This document shows, piece after piece, positions 23,124 to 32,609 of a stretch of 64,000 nucleotides of DNA; the stretch's first letter is position 1, and each line of letters opens with the position of its first letter. The DNA is taken from contig NZ_CP157940.1 of the NCBI RefSeq assembly GCF_040207125.1, forward strand, positions 1,798,001 to 1,862,000. The letters are read 5' to 3'. The position numbers and the translations under genes were made by a program. The notes under the pieces are model-generated. The model was not told the origin of the DNA. It did no database searches and was given only the letters and a program-made list of their open reading frames with translations. The stretch comes from Lacrimispora sp. BS-2 (lineage in GTDB: Bacteria; Bacillota; Clostridia; Lachnospirales; Lachnospiraceae).

Positions 23124-25934
23124 ATGAATAATTGTAGAAATTGGGACGATAATCGCTGCTGTGATGGATGCGGTTGTTGCCCTGGTCCGCAGGGACCCAG
23201 AGGCTGTCCAGGACCCAGGGGACCGCAGGGACCGACCGGACCCAGAGGGCCACAGGGACCAACTGGACCTAGAGGGCCCCAAGGACCTCAAGGACCTCAG
23301 GGACCTGCAGGGCCTCAGGGGCCAGTAGGACCTCAAGGACCTCAGGGAATACAAGGACCAACCGGGCCAACTGGTGCGACCGGTGCTACTGGTGCCCAAG
23401 GACCTCAGGGACCAACTGGCGCTACCGGCGCTACCGGCGCTCAAGGACCAACCGGACCAACTGGCGCTACCGGCGCTACCGGGGCCCAAGGACCTCAGGG
23501 ACCACAAGGACCGACTGGACCGACTGGAGCTACCGGCGCCCAAGGACCTCAGGGACCACAGGGACCGACTGGCGCTACCGGCGCTACCGGGGCCCAAGGA
23601 CCTCAGGGACCACAAGGACCGACTGGACCGACTGGCGCTACCGGCGCTACTGGTGCCCAAGGACCTCAGGGACCACAAGGACCGACTGGACCGACTGGCG
23701 CTACCGGCGCTACTGGTGCCCAAGGACCAACCGGACCGACTGGCGCTACCGGCGCTACTGGTGCCCAAGGACCTCAGGGACCACAGGGACCGACTGGACC
23801 AACTGGCGCTACCGGCGCTACTGGTGCTCAGGGGCCAACTGGACCGACTGGTGCGACTGGCGCTACCGGGGCCCAAGGACCGACTGGACCTACCGGACCA
23901 CAGGGACCTCAGGGACCACAAGGAATTCAAGGACCTGTTGGACCGACTGGGCCAACTGGGGCTACCGGCGCTCAGGGACCAACTGGACCGACTGGCGCTA
24001 CTGGTGCCCAGGGGCCGCAGGGACCAACTGGACCGACTGGCGCTACCGGCGCCCAGGGACCGCAGGGACCTACTGGACCTACTGGTGCGACTGGCGCCCA
24101 GGGACCTCAGGGACCGACTGGCGCTACTGGTGCCCAGGGACCGCAGGGACCTACTGGACCGACTGGCGCCCAGGGACCGCAGGGACCAACTGGCGCGACT
24201 GGCGCCCAGGGACCGCAGGGACCAACTGGACCTACTGGCGCTACTGGTGCCCAGGGACCGCAGGGACCTACCGGACCGACTGGCGCTACTGGTGCCCAGG
24301 GACCGCAGGGACCTACCGGACCTACTGGCGCAACTGGCGCCCAGGGACCGCAGGGACCAACTGGACCGACTGGTGCTACTGGCGCCCAGGGACCGCAGGG
24401 ACCTACCGGACCGACTGGCGCTACTGGTGCCCAGGGACCGACTGGCCCAACTGGCGCTACTGGTGCGCAGGGGCCGCAGGGACCTACCGGACCGACTGGC
24501 GCCCAGGGGCCGCAGGGACCTACCGGACCGACTGGTGCTACTGGCGCCCAGGGGCCGCAGGGACCAACCGGACCGACTGGCGCTACTGGTGCCCAGGGAC
24601 CGACTGGCCCAACTGGCGCTACTGGTGCGCAGGGGCCGCAGGGACCTACCGGACCGACTGGTGCTACTGGCGCCCAGGGACCTCAGGGACCTACCGGACC
24701 GACTGGCGCGACTGGTGCCCAGGGACCGCAGGGACCTACTGGACCTACTGGCGCTACCGGCGCTCAGGGACCGACTGGGCCTACCGGCGCTACTGGTGCC
24801 CAAGGACCTCAGGGGCCAACTGGACCTACCGGACCTCAAGGGCCGCAGGGACCGACTGGACCTAGCGGTGCTACTGGTGCTCAAGGACCGACTGGACCTA
24901 CCGGTGCTACTGGTGCTCAGGGACCGACTGGACCGACCGGTGCTACTGGCGCTCAGGGACCGACTGGACCGACTGGTGCCACCGGCGCTACTGGTGCTCA
25001 GGGACCGACTGGACCTACCGGCGCTACTGGCGCTCAGGGACCGACTGGACCTACTGGTGCCACCGGCGCTACTGGCGCTCAGGGACCGACTGGACCGACT
25101 GGTGCTACCGGCGCGACCGGTGCCCAAGGACCTACTGGACCTACCGGACCACAGGGACCTCAGGGACCACAAGGAATTCAAGGACCTATTGGACCGACTG
25201 GGCCAACTGGCGCTACCGGCACGACTGGCGCTCAGGGACCGGCTGGACCAACTGGACCGACTGGTGCTACCGGCGCTACTGGTGCTCAGGGACCGACCGG
25301 ACCTCAGGGAACAGTAGGACCTCAGGGACCACAAGGAATTCAAGGACCTGTTGGGCCGACTGGACCTCAAGGAGTAGAGGGACCAACTGGACCTACTGGA
25401 CCAGCTGGCCTTGCATCAGGATATATTATTCCCTTTGCAACAGGTTATATAAACGCAACTCCTGCCACAGACTCAACCGGTGCATCATCCGCTATTTCGT
25501 TAACTGGCTTTGGAGAAAGTGCAACAACATTGACCCTGACATCCGCAACCACGTTTTCAATTAATACAGCAGATGGATGGTATGGCTTTACAATGCCAAC
25601 CAATGGTACGCTTCAGTCAATTTATGCAAATTTTGCAACGGTTGCAGGATTTACACCTTCTACTAATATAACACTATATGTGGCTATTGCAACCGCCCCA
25701 TCGAACAGCAATAGTTATACAATTATTACTAGTTCCATTACCCCTGCAACCCAGATTTATGCACAGGGAACTGCTTATCCTATTTATACAACCCGAGCAG
25801 GCTTCTCCACCGGGCTGAACATCCCCCTTACAGCAGGAACTCAGGTTGCAATCGTACTGGGATTCACAACAAGCGGCGGTACTCAGACACAAAGCTTGCC
25901 TTTCTTCTATTCAGGAGGCCTGTTTATTCAGTAA
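23124..25934 (+). CDS. Collagen-like protein with BclB-type C-terminal domain
   Basis: 936 residues. A Cys-rich head ([19 protein letters not shown]) leads into an almost uninterrupted Gly-X-Y region (about 22-760) dominated by [12 protein letters not shown] and GPR triplets. A non-collagenous C-terminal domain of about 175 residues follows ([34 protein letters not shown]), resembling the C-terminal domain of Bacillus exosporium glycoprotein BclB. In Bacillus such proteins form hair-like glycosylated filaments on spores. The many threonines are potential O-glycosylation sites. There is no signal peptide, as for other mother-cell-made exosporium proteins. GGGAGG precedes the ATG, and a sigma-K-like promoter lies upstream. 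Confidence 0.93.
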   Translation: MNNCRNWDDNRCCDGCGCCPGPQGPRGCPGPRGPQGPTGPRGPQGPTGPRGPQGPQGPQGPAGPQGPVGPQGPQGIQGPTGPTGATGATGAQGPQGPTGATGATGAQGPTGPTGATGATGAQGPQGPQGPTGPTGATGAQGPQGPQGPTGATGATGAQGPQGPQGPTGPTGATGATGAQGPQGPQGPTGPTGATGATGAQGPTGPTGATGATGAQGPQGPQGPTGPTGATGATGAQGPTGPTGATGATGAQGPTGPTGPQGPQGPQGIQGPVGPTGPTGATGAQGPTGPTGATGAQGPQGPTGPTGATGAQGPQGPTGPTGATGAQGPQGPTGATGAQGPQGPTGPTGAQGPQGPTGATGAQGPQGPTGPTGATGAQGPQGPTGPTGATGAQGPQGPTGPTGATGAQGPQGPTGPTGATGAQGPQGPTGPTGATGAQGPTGPTGATGAQGPQGPTGPTGAQGPQGPTGPTGATGAQGPQGPTGPTGATGAQGPTGPTGATGAQGPQGPTGPTGATGAQGPQGPTGPTGATGAQGPQGPTGPTGATGAQGPTGPTGATGAQGPQGPTGPTGPQGPQGPTGPSGATGAQGPTGPTGATGAQGPTGPTGATGAQGPTGPTGATGATGAQGPTGPTGATGAQGPTGPTGATGATGAQGPTGPTGATGATGAQGPTGPTGPQGPQGPQGIQGPIGPTGPTGATGTTGAQGPAGPTGPTGATGATGAQGPTGPQGTVGPQGPQGIQGPVGPTGPQGVEGPTGPTGPAGLASGYIIPFATGYINATPATDSTGASSAISLTGFGESATTLTLTSATTFSINTADGWYGFTMPTNGTLQSIYANFATVAGFTPSTNITLYVAIATAPSNSNSYTIITSSITPATQIYAQGTAYPIYTTRAGFSTGLNIPLTAGTQVAIVLGFTTSGGTQTQSLPFFYSGGLFIQ

Positions 25935-26037
25935 CAAAAGGCAAACGAAAGGAATCCACCCAATTTAACTTCTAATAGTGAAAGTCTCCGCCACCCGTAA
26001 ACGGTTGCCAGACGAACGGTAATAAGCCTTTATTGCC

Positions 26038-26063
26038 AGGCCAGCATCTTAAAATGCTGGCCT
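26038..26063 (+). terminator. Terminator of collagen-like gene 1
   Basis: AGGCCAGCAT-CTTAAA-ATGCTGGCCT, a perfect 10-bp stem followed by a T-rich stretch. Confidence 0.7.
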
Positions 26064-26625
26064 TCACTTTGTTAAAACCACGATGCATTTGACTTGTCGC
26101 AGCTCCTGAAAGGGCATTTGTACTGATTAGCCTTTAACCCATAAAAGAGAGCTGGCATTCTACAATGAATCTGGCGTATAAAACTTTTAATTTCCTGCCT
26201 TTACGCCTTGTAGACATTGGTTACTCTTTACATTAAATTCCTTGTTAAATATCTCCTTCCGCCATCCTTGTATCCCATTTCTTAATCCCATCATTTATAA
26301 AAAAATATACTCCCTAAATAAATAGTGTTTTTTCTGTCAGCTTAGAAGTTATTACATCACTTAACCAGTGAATCCTGATTTCACATGAGCCCATTTTTCT
26401 ATTAAGAAACTCCCCATATTCAACAATCTAAAAGTCCATACCAAGAACCGGTCTGAACGACAGAACTTCCTGGGGGGCTGGCACTTGGCATACCGATGGG
26501 ATTCTATCTCTCACACTACTTACCTACCAGTTTGTTTGCTGTTCCTAAAAAATTCATGAAATATTGATTTGATATAGCAGGAATCAATTAATGATAAATT
26601 ATACGTAGCCGTTGATTTGTTTCTA

Positions 26626-26653
26626 ACAAACTTGTCATTCAATACATATGATA
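26626..26653 (+). promoter_or_regulatory. Sigma-K-like promoter of collagen-like gene 2
   Basis: AC, 17 bp, CATATGATA (CATAnnnTA). About 45 bp around it are nearly identical to the promoter of gene 1. Confidence 0.55.
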
Positions 26654-26655
26654 AG

Positions 26656-26683
26656 ATATAAAGAGGTAAAAAACCCTTTATAT
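26656..26683 (+). promoter_or_regulatory. Hairpin at the 5' end of collagen-like mRNA 2
   Basis: ATATAAAG(A)GG pairs with CCCTTTATAT around a run of A, just downstream of the -10, as in gene 1. Confidence 0.45.
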
Positions 26684-26753
26684 ACTTTAGACTTTTATAG
26701 AAGATTTGTAAGCAAAACATCGCAATATCGCACCTTAACAGGAGGGAATTATA

Positions 26754-28622
26754 ATGAATAATTATAGAAATTGGGATGAAAATCGCTGCTCTGACGGATG
26801 CGGTTGCTGCGGCTCAGCAGGATCGCACGAGTTCAGATGCTGCGTTGGACCTACTGGGCCTCAAGGGCCTAGAGGCTGCCCAGGACCACAAGGACCCAGA
26901 GGGCCTCAGGGACCGACTGGACCTCAGGGACCTAGAGGGCCTCAGGGACCGACTGGACCTCAGGGACCTAGAGGGCCTCAGGGACCGACTGGATCTCAGG
27001 GACCACAAGGACCTCAGGGACCTGCTGGACCTCAGGGACCTGTTGGACCTCAGGGGCCTCAGGGAATACAAGGACCGACTGGACCGACTGGTGCTACCGG
27101 TGCGACTGGTGCTCAAGGACCTCAAGGACCTACCGGACCAACTGGTGCTACTGGTGCACAAGGACCTCAAGGGCCTCAAGGACCTCAAGGGCCTCAAGGA
27201 CCTCAAGGGCCTCAGGGACCTACCGGCGCGACTGGCGCTCAAGGACCTCAGGGACCACAAGGACCTACCGGACCTACTGGCGCTACTGGCGCGACCGGTG
27301 CTACTGGCGCTCAAGGACCTCAGGGACCACAAGGACCTACCGGACCAACTGGCGCGACCGGTGCCACCGGTGCGACTGGTGCTCAAGGACCTCAGGGGCC
27401 TCAAGGACCTACCGGACCAACTGGCGCGACCGGTGCCACCGGTGCGACTGGTGCTCAAGGACCTCAGGGACCTACCGGGCCAACTGGCGCGACCGGCGCG
27501 ACTGGTGCTCAAGGACCTCAGGGACCTCAAGGGCCTACCGGACCGACCGGCGCAACTGGCGCAACTGGTGCTCAAGGACCTCAGGGACCTACCGGACCTA
27601 CCGGCGCGACCGGCGCGACTGGTGCTCAAGGACCTCAGGGACCTCAAGGGCCTACCGGACCGACCGGTGCGACTGGTGCTCAAGGACCTCAGGGACCTAC
27701 CGGACCTACTGGCGCGACCGGCGCGACTGGTGCTCAAGGACCTCAGGGACCTACCGGACCTACTGGCGCGACCGGCGCAACCGGTGCTCAAGGACCTCAG
27801 GGACCTACCGGACCTACTGGCGCGACCGGCGCGACTGGTGCTCAAGGACCTCAGGGACCTACCGGGCCAACTGGCGCGACCGGCGCGACTGGTGCACAAG
27901 GACCTACTGGGCCGACTGGACCTCAGGGACCTCAGGGACCGCAGGGAATTCAAGGACCTGTTGGACCTACTGGACCAACTGGGCCTGCCGGTGCTACAGG
28001 TGCGACCGGCGCGACCGGCGCTCAGGGACCGACTGGGCCTCAGGGACCGCAAGGGGCCACTGGCGCAACTGGCGCAACTGGCGCAACTGGCGCTCAAGGA
28101 CCTATTGGGCCGACCGGACCTCAGGGACCGCAAGGACCTGTTGGACCTACTGGGCCTACCGGTGCTACCGGTGCCCAGGGACCTACCGGACCTATTGGCC
28201 CTCCAGGACCATTTACCCAATTACGGGGATTTGACCTGCAATTCACTGGAGGTACCTCAGTGGCAAATGGAAGCCCTGTTATATTTAATACCATTTTAAA
28301 CAACCAGAGTCTTAATATCGCTTATAACACATCAACAGGTGTTGCAACACTTAATGCAGAACAAAATTACTATGTATCCTGGTGGGTATCCACAGAAAGT
28401 GCAGGCTCATCTAATTATGTAGAATTTTCATTACAGATAAATGGAAGCAGTGGTATATCTTCAAGCTCGCCGATCGTCAGAGGCCAGTTAAGCGGAGTCG
28501 CCTTAATTACTGTGGGCGCAATCCCATCCACGATTGCACTCGTTAACACAACCGGGCAGACCGTAACATACGGTGCGACCCCAGTTATTGCACACATGGT
28601 TATTTTTGAAGTATCTCAATAG
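26754..28622 (+). CDS. Collagen-like protein with BclA-like C-terminal domain
   Basis: 622 residues. The head [20 protein letters not shown] is clearly related to that of the first collagen-like protein. Gly-X-Y triplets run from about 34 to 485, again rich in GPT, GAT, GAQ and GPQ. The C-terminal domain of about 135 residues ([20 protein letters not shown] to [13 protein letters not shown]) is a beta-rich, TNF/C1q-like trimerisation domain of the BclA kind, different from that of gene 1. The pair could form homo- or heterotrimeric filaments on the spore surface. No glycosyltransferase or anchoring protein gene is adjacent. GGAGGG precedes the ATG, and the gene ends at a strong palindromic terminator. 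Confidence 0.93.
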   Translation: MNNYRNWDENRCSDGCGCCGSAGSHEFRCCVGPTGPQGPRGCPGPQGPRGPQGPTGPQGPRGPQGPTGPQGPRGPQGPTGSQGPQGPQGPAGPQGPVGPQGPQGIQGPTGPTGATGATGAQGPQGPTGPTGATGAQGPQGPQGPQGPQGPQGPQGPTGATGAQGPQGPQGPTGPTGATGATGATGAQGPQGPQGPTGPTGATGATGATGAQGPQGPQGPTGPTGATGATGATGAQGPQGPTGPTGATGATGAQGPQGPQGPTGPTGATGATGAQGPQGPTGPTGATGATGAQGPQGPQGPTGPTGATGAQGPQGPTGPTGATGATGAQGPQGPTGPTGATGATGAQGPQGPTGPTGATGATGAQGPQGPTGPTGATGATGAQGPTGPTGPQGPQGPQGIQGPVGPTGPTGPAGATGATGATGAQGPTGPQGPQGATGATGATGATGAQGPIGPTGPQGPQGPVGPTGPTGATGAQGPTGPIGPPGPFTQLRGFDLQFTGGTSVANGSPVIFNTILNNQSLNIAYNTSTGVATLNAEQNYYVSWWVSTESAGSSNYVEFSLQINGSSGISSSSPIVRGQLSGVALITVGAIPSTIALVNTTGQTVTYGATPVIAHMVIFEVSQ

Positions 28623-28661
28623 TAAGCAGCACAAAGTCATTTAAAAGATCTATGATCTTAT

Positions 28662-28699
28662 AAAAATGCGCCGGAAGCATATGCTTCCGGCGCATTTTT
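28662..28699. terminator. Bidirectional terminator after collagen-like gene 2
   Basis: A perfect 38-bp palindrome: five A, ATGCGCCGGAAGC-type arms and five T, able to terminate from either side. Confidence 0.9.
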
Positions 28700-28948
28700 G
28701 CATAAACAGCAGTATATATTCTCATTACCGCGCGGTAACCTCTGATATGCACATATGCACTTTTCTGTTCAAATTAACCGTTCATTCCGCATAAGATCAG
28801 TAGTTAATTTACCTTTTGGGTGCCATTGGGATGTCAATGTAATTATTTTGCAGCCGGTCTACTAACTGTACAATCCTAATTGTTGCGATATCGCAACTGT
28901 CAAACTGTCGCTGCCACGCTCCTTGTCTTAATAAAATAGTGATTTAAA

Positions 28949-29062
28949 TTATTTTCGCCGAATTAGATATGTGGGAAAGTGGTTTGCTGACTTGGAAAAC
29001 AAAGTACGGGTGACTATCCAACCAGCTGACTTAGGCATAGAAATTAATTCATGGTTTTTCAC
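28949..29062 (-). CDS. Possible 37-residue small protein
   Basis: A GTG start with AAAGGAG 6 bp upstream, beginning MKNHELISMPKSAGWIV. No homology recognised and no terminator directly downstream. It is listed because of the good ribosome-binding site only. Confidence 0.2.
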   Translation of the reverse strand: MKNHELISMPKSAGWIVTRTLFSKSANHFPTYLIRRK

Positions 29063-29178
29063 CTTTGTCTCCTTTCACAAACTCTTCACAGATTCATCAA
29101 ACTCCCGTCACAATTTACAGGTATATTAATAATTATAAAGAGGCCAGAAACCCTTTAAAATAAAACTTTTTTTCATAC

Positions 29179-29208
29179 AGCCGGCAGGATTCCCCCATCT
29201 TGCCGGCT
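29179..29208. other. GC-rich hairpin
   Basis: AGCCGGCAGGAT-loop-ATCTTGCCGGCT with CCTCCCTTTT on the plus side. It may end transcription arriving from the MerR gene on the minus strand, though the T run on that side is interrupted. Confidence 0.4.
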
Positions 29209-29351
29209 CCTCCCTTTTATCAGACAAAGTACATCTGCTCCTGATTCTTTCAATCTTAATTACTTTATATTCCTCTGTTCCACTCCGGCCACAGTAGCCT
29301 TTGGTGATCGTCTTAAAAACTACACTAAAAATGCTACTATTTAATTTATTC

Positions 29352-29621
29352 TTAGCCTTTCGCAGATTCCTGAAGCATTTCCTTTATCTGCGGTATGGTT
29401 TTTCCGTTCTGACGCATTTCCCTTATTTCCTCAATGCGAGTAATTGCTTCTACACGTTTGAATCTCCTGGTCAGATTCATTTCTGCCTGTTCAAAAGGCA
29501 GCATTCCCTCTTCTGTATAGAACTTTAGGGTACTGTATCTGACATTGGTTAGCCGCACCAATTCTCCAATTGATACATATTCTGATTCCATTATTTTTTC
29601 AATTGTTCGTTGCCTTGACAT
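29352..29621 (-). CDS. Small MerR-like HTH regulator
   Basis: 89 residues, essentially only a MerR-type winged helix-turn-helix (YVSIGELVRLTNVRYSTLKF, then YTEEGMLPFEQAEMNLTRRF) with a short helix instead of the usual effector domain. It therefore probably depends on a partner for signal input. The preceding gene on the same strand ends 10 bp upstream and encodes an unknown 290-residue protein, its likely partner. The target is unknown. Confidence 0.75.
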   Translation of the reverse strand: MSRQRTIEKIMESEYVSIGELVRLTNVRYSTLKFYTEEGMLPFEQAEMNLTRRFKRVEAITRIEEIREMRQNGKTIPQIKEMLQESAKG

Positions 29622-29631
29622 ATCCAGCTCC

Positions 29632-30504
29632 TTACAGATTGTAACGACGTAATCTTACCCCATGAACAGGCATTCTGCCGACGATAGCTTCAGGGATTAG
29701 TTCATATTTAATATTATCAATTTTTACAATCGGAACTGCACCTTCTCTAAGTACCTCATATACATGCCCCTGTGAAGATATTCGATCCAATACATTCTTC
29801 AATCGCAGCTGTGCGTTTGGAAAATATTCTTCTGTATCGATAAAGATCGATTGTTTTCTTTCAAAGAATGGGAATATGAAATTAAAGCCTTTTCCTGTCT
29901 CAGTAGCAGCTGCCTGGCTTTTCAGCCGTAGAAAAACAGCCACTATAGTCCCCCATAAAGAACGTATTTCAATGGGATAAAGTGCTTTTGCCAAGGTGCT
30001 TTCATTGCGAAGACCTGCCATACGCGCTGTGATTTTATTCTGTTCATAGACAGAAAAGACCTGATAGAAGCATAGGGACTCTAATAGCAGCCATATCAAA
30101 ATAGTACTTTCCTCTGAGATGGGTCCTTCTTCTAAAAACTCAGCCCTTAACAAATCTAACTGACATTCAAACTCCCTTGCATCGCTTACATAGGTTTTTA
30201 GCTTAATATTTTTATCGTAATATAAATCACAGCCTAGCAAATTAGGAACCTTAGAAAGAAGCTGTTTACTTTGTAAGCGTTCGGCGTAAGTTCGTTCTAA
30301 TTCTTTTTTATTTGCTTTTTTTATGGCATCTTTCATTCCTTCTTCATTAAAGTTCCATTTATCCGTCGCAAGATTGTAGTTTTCCTCCAAAAATACAGCA
30401 GCACCTAATACCTTTAATACATTCTGCTTAGCAGTTTCTCTATGCTCGCTCTCACAACCGTTAAAGCCAATCAGTGCAAAACGTTCTGATAATGTTAAAT
30501 CCAT
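29632..30504 (-). CDS. Unknown protein paired with MerR-like regulator
   Basis: 290 residues, not recognised. It starts MDLTLSERFALIGFNGCES, has a lysine-rich helical stretch at 70-95 and a hydrophobic segment near 150-170 (ILIWLLLESLCFYQVF) that could be buried rather than membrane-spanning, and ends in a basic tail (GRMPVHGVRLRRYNL). AAAGGAGG precedes the ATG. It is in one unit with the small MerR-like regulator. Four tandem 7-bp repeats lie in its upstream region at 30527-30554. Confidence 0.6.
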   Translation of the reverse strand: MDLTLSERFALIGFNGCESEHRETAKQNVLKVLGAAVFLEENYNLATDKWNFNEEGMKDAIKKANKKELERTYAERLQSKQLLSKVPNLLGCDLYYDKNIKLKTYVSDAREFECQLDLLRAEFLEEGPISEESTILIWLLLESLCFYQVFSVYEQNKITARMAGLRNESTLAKALYPIEIRSLWGTIVAVFLRLKSQAAATETGKGFNFIFPFFERKQSIFIDTEEYFPNAQLRLKNVLDRISSQGHVYEVLREGAVPIVKIDNIKYELIPEAIVGRMPVHGVRLRRYNL

Positions 30505-30526
30505 GATATTCCTCCTTTAACTGCAT

Positions 30527-30554
30527 TTACTTACTACTTACTACTTATTACTTA
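30527..30554. repeat. Four tandem 7-bp repeats
   Basis: TTACTTA, CTACTTA, CTACTTA, TTACTTA between the promoter region and the ribosome-binding site of the unknown gene at 30504. Copy-number change would alter the leader or promoter length. Confidence 0.7.
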
Positions 30555-30668
30555 TATTATCACTTTGTGAATAAAGTTACAATATCTTTAGATGTTAATT
30601 CCAGATAGTTATTTGAATTATAGGATTATATACATTTTCCCGTTAGAACGCGCCCATGGCACGCAAAC

Positions 30669-30701
30669 CTAAAAAAGTAGCCCCTATAATAGGTGCTACT
30701 T
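30669..30701 (-). terminator. Terminator of cardiolipin synthase gene
   Basis: On the minus strand AAGTAGCACCT pairs with AGGGGCTACTT and is followed by six T. Confidence 0.75.
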
Positions 30702-30711
30702 CTATTAAAAC

Positions 30712-30813
30712 TTATCCCAAAATTTTTAGAAAAATATCATTTAGACTTTCCCGATCACGCTTTCTGTCATCTGAAATATCTTCCACATAGGCCTTTTTGT
30801 CTTCCTGTTTCAT
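30712..30813 (-). pseudogene. Small frame, possible gene remnant
   Basis: A 33-codon frame (MKQEDKKAYVEDISDDRKR...) ends just before the terminator. The overlapping upstream frame reads IPIIRDFIIDETGRQKG in another phase, as if a frameshift split a longer gene. No ribosome-binding site and no family recognised. Confidence 0.25.
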
Positions 30814-30893
30814 CGATAATAAAATCCCTGATAATCGGAATCTGCATAAACACCAGGGTTCCCGAAACTGTTTGTTATTCGAACTCTATTACT

Positions 30894-32444
30894 CTACATA
30901 AGCGGTGCAAACAATCTCAACGCCCGCCCTGCAAACACCTCATACCATGGATAACTTCTGCAATCTTCCATAGTGATTCTACGGCATTGGGCCAGAGTGT
31001 CATGAAAATCCCTTTGTATATCCCGTATCACCTCGTTCCGATACAGGTAGACCGCACATTCAAAATGAAGATAAAGACTTCTGAAATCCATATTAATGGT
31101 ACCGACCACAGCCTTGATATCATCGCTTGCATATACCTTGGCATGGATAAAGCCTGGTATGTACTCATAAATCTGTACCCCGGCCCTTATCAGTTCTCCA
31201 TAGTGAGACCTTGCAAGCAGGAACGCATATATTTTATCCGGTATCCCAGGCATGATGATAACGACCTCCACTCCCCGCTTGGCGGCAAAAGTAAGAGCCT
31301 GGACCATTTCATAATCCAGAATCAGATAAGGCGTCATAATGTGGACATAATGCCTTGCAGAATTTATGATATCCAAATATACCTGTTTTCCAACTGATTC
31401 CTGATCTAAGGGACTGTCCCCATAAGGGATCACAAATCCATCCATGCTCAGCTCCAGGGGATAAAAATATTCCGGATCTTTTAAATATTTCCCATAGTCC
31501 TCAGGAACCTTTTCAAAAATGTTCCACATTTGCAGAAACATCATGGTAAAGCTAGTAACGGCATCACCTTTCAGCATGACTCCTGTATCCTTCCAATGGC
31601 CAAAACGCACGCGCCGGTTGATATATTCATCTGCCAGGTTTACTCCTCCGGTAAAAGCCGTAAGGCCGTCCACAACCAATATCTTTCTATGATCCCGGTT
31701 ATTCTGGTAAGTGGTAAATGCAGGCTTAATGGGAGAGAACATCTTTGCATTAATTCCCTTTGCATGTAATTCCTTTGGATAGCTAAAAGGAAGCAGGGCC
31801 AGGGAACACATCCCATCGTACATGAACCGTACTTCCACCCCCTCTTTTGCTTTTCTCTCCAGGATCTCCAATATGGCATCCCACATTTCCCCTCGTTCCA
31901 GGATAAAGAATTCCATGAAAATAAACCGCTTTGCGCCCTCCAGCTCCTTCTTCATCTCTTTAAACATGGTTTCGCCCAGCGGAAAATACTGTACATTGGT
32001 GTTTTTATATGCCGGGTAATGACCTGAATTTTTGATATAGTAAGCCAGATTGGCATTCCGCCTGCTGATTCTGGACAAATCCTCCATGACCTTAGGACTT
32101 TGAGCCAGATAGGTTTCCGTATTTTCTATATTAGCCCGCAGCCTTTTATTTGCCAGCTTTCCCACAATCTGCAGCTCCACAAACAGATAAAAAAGCGTTC
32201 CAAACACAGGAATCGCTGCAATCGGGACCATCCAGGCCAGCTTAAAGCTGGGATTTTCCTCTTTATTCAGAATATAAATGATAACAAATGCACCGAGCAG
32301 AGCAAAACCACCGTAGAAATAGGCAAGGTAGCGGCTCAAAAAGCGGTAGGCCGTAAAAAGAATAGCCACTTGTACGATAAGAGAAACGACCGCAAACGTA
32401 GTCCGGCCAAAAATAATTCTCAGCATCCTCCTGATCTGTTTCAT
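30894..32444 (-). CDS. cls: Cardiolipin synthase (phospholipase D family)
   Basis: About 516 residues. The ATG at 32444 follows GGAGG at good distance; an earlier in-frame start overlaps that site. Two or three membrane helices lie at the N-terminus (TTFAVVSLIVQVAILFTAY, YFYGGFALLGAFVIIYIL), then two phospholipase D motifs, HRKILVVDG and HAKVYASDD, each followed by the conserved G-G/G-T-x-N. It condenses two phosphatidylglycerol molecules into cardiolipin and glycerol at the inner membrane face. Length and layout are typical of Firmicute Cls. Monocistronic, with its own terminator. Confidence 0.93.
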   Translation of the reverse strand: MKQIRRMLRIIFGRTTFAVVSLIVQVAILFTAYRFLSRYLAYFYGGFALLGAFVIIYILNKEENPSFKLAWMVPIAAIPVFGTLFYLFVELQIVGKLANKRLRANIENTETYLAQSPKVMEDLSRISRRNANLAYYIKNSGHYPAYKNTNVQYFPLGETMFKEMKKELEGAKRFIFMEFFILERGEMWDAILEILERKAKEGVEVRFMYDGMCSLALLPFSYPKELHAKGINAKMFSPIKPAFTTYQNNRDHRKILVVDGLTAFTGGVNLADEYINRRVRFGHWKDTGVMLKGDAVTSFTMMFLQMWNIFEKVPEDYGKYLKDPEYFYPLELSMDGFVIPYGDSPLDQESVGKQVYLDIINSARHYVHIMTPYLILDYEMVQALTFAAKRGVEVVIIMPGIPDKIYAFLLARSHYGELIRAGVQIYEYIPGFIHAKVYASDDIKAVVGTINMDFRSLYLHFECAVYLYRNEVIRDIQRDFHDTLAQCRRITMEDCRSYPWYEVFAGRALRLFAPLM

Positions 32445-32552
32445 CCTGTGCACCTCCCATGCTGCCAATTCAATGAATCATATCTTTTTAATTATACAGC
32501 CTGTCTCTTTTTCTTGCAACCTCAGAGGCCCTGTATTCTTTTCAAAGATGTT

Positions 32553-32591
32553 AAAAACAACGGGAAAACCGCTGATACCGCAGTCTTCCCG
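32553..32591 (-). terminator. Terminator of metY
   Basis: CGGGAAGACTGC pairs with GCGGTTTTCCCG on the minus strand, followed by TTGTTTTT. Confidence 0.7.
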
Positions 32592-32609
32592 CCGCCTCTT
32601 TTTCTTCTC

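Larger units (their letters stand above)
25935..26753. other. 818-bp gap between the collagen-like genes
   Basis: It holds the terminator of gene 1 (26038-26063) and, at its right end, the promoter and leader hairpin of gene 2. Between about 26070 and 26600 no frame has a ribosome-binding site or recognisable protein sequence. Its base composition differs from the repeats on both sides. It could be a remnant of an inserted element, but no ends were identified. Confidence 0.5.
28623..29351. other. Intergenic region with two palindromes and a small frame
   Basis: After the terminator at 28662-28699 it contains TTACCGCGCGGTAA (28725-28738) and GTTGCGATATCGCAAC (28882-28897), both perfect palindromes, a possible 37-codon frame at 28949-29062 on the minus strand, and a GC-rich hairpin at 29179-29208. 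No confident gene. Confidence 0.5.
30505..30893. other. Gap between cardiolipin synthase gene and the unknown gene
   Basis: It contains the four 7-bp repeats (30527-30554), the cardiolipin synthase terminator (30669-30701) and a small minus-strand frame (30712-30813). Nothing else is recognisable. Confidence 0.5.

Noticed and set aside
23374..25317. A 647-codon plus-strand frame within the collagen-like gene, with Leu/Arg/Asp repeats
   Set aside because: It is the +1 phase of the Gly-X-Y repeats, with no start signal. The BclB-like C-terminal domain is only in the accepted frame. The 507-codon frame at 26776-28299 is rejected for the same reason.
23076..25370. A 764-codon minus-strand frame rich in Ser and Arg, antisense to the first collagen-like gene
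   Set aside because: It mirrors the triplet repeats (the complement of Gly-Pro-Thr and Gly-Ala codons reads as Ser/Arg/Gly), begins inside the collagen repeat and has no ribosome-binding site. Composition artefact. The same holds for the 468-codon antisense frame at 26814-28220.
26070..26600. Possible insertion-sequence remnant between the collagen-like genes
   Set aside because: I looked for terminal inverted repeats, target duplications and transposase motifs and found none that I can support.
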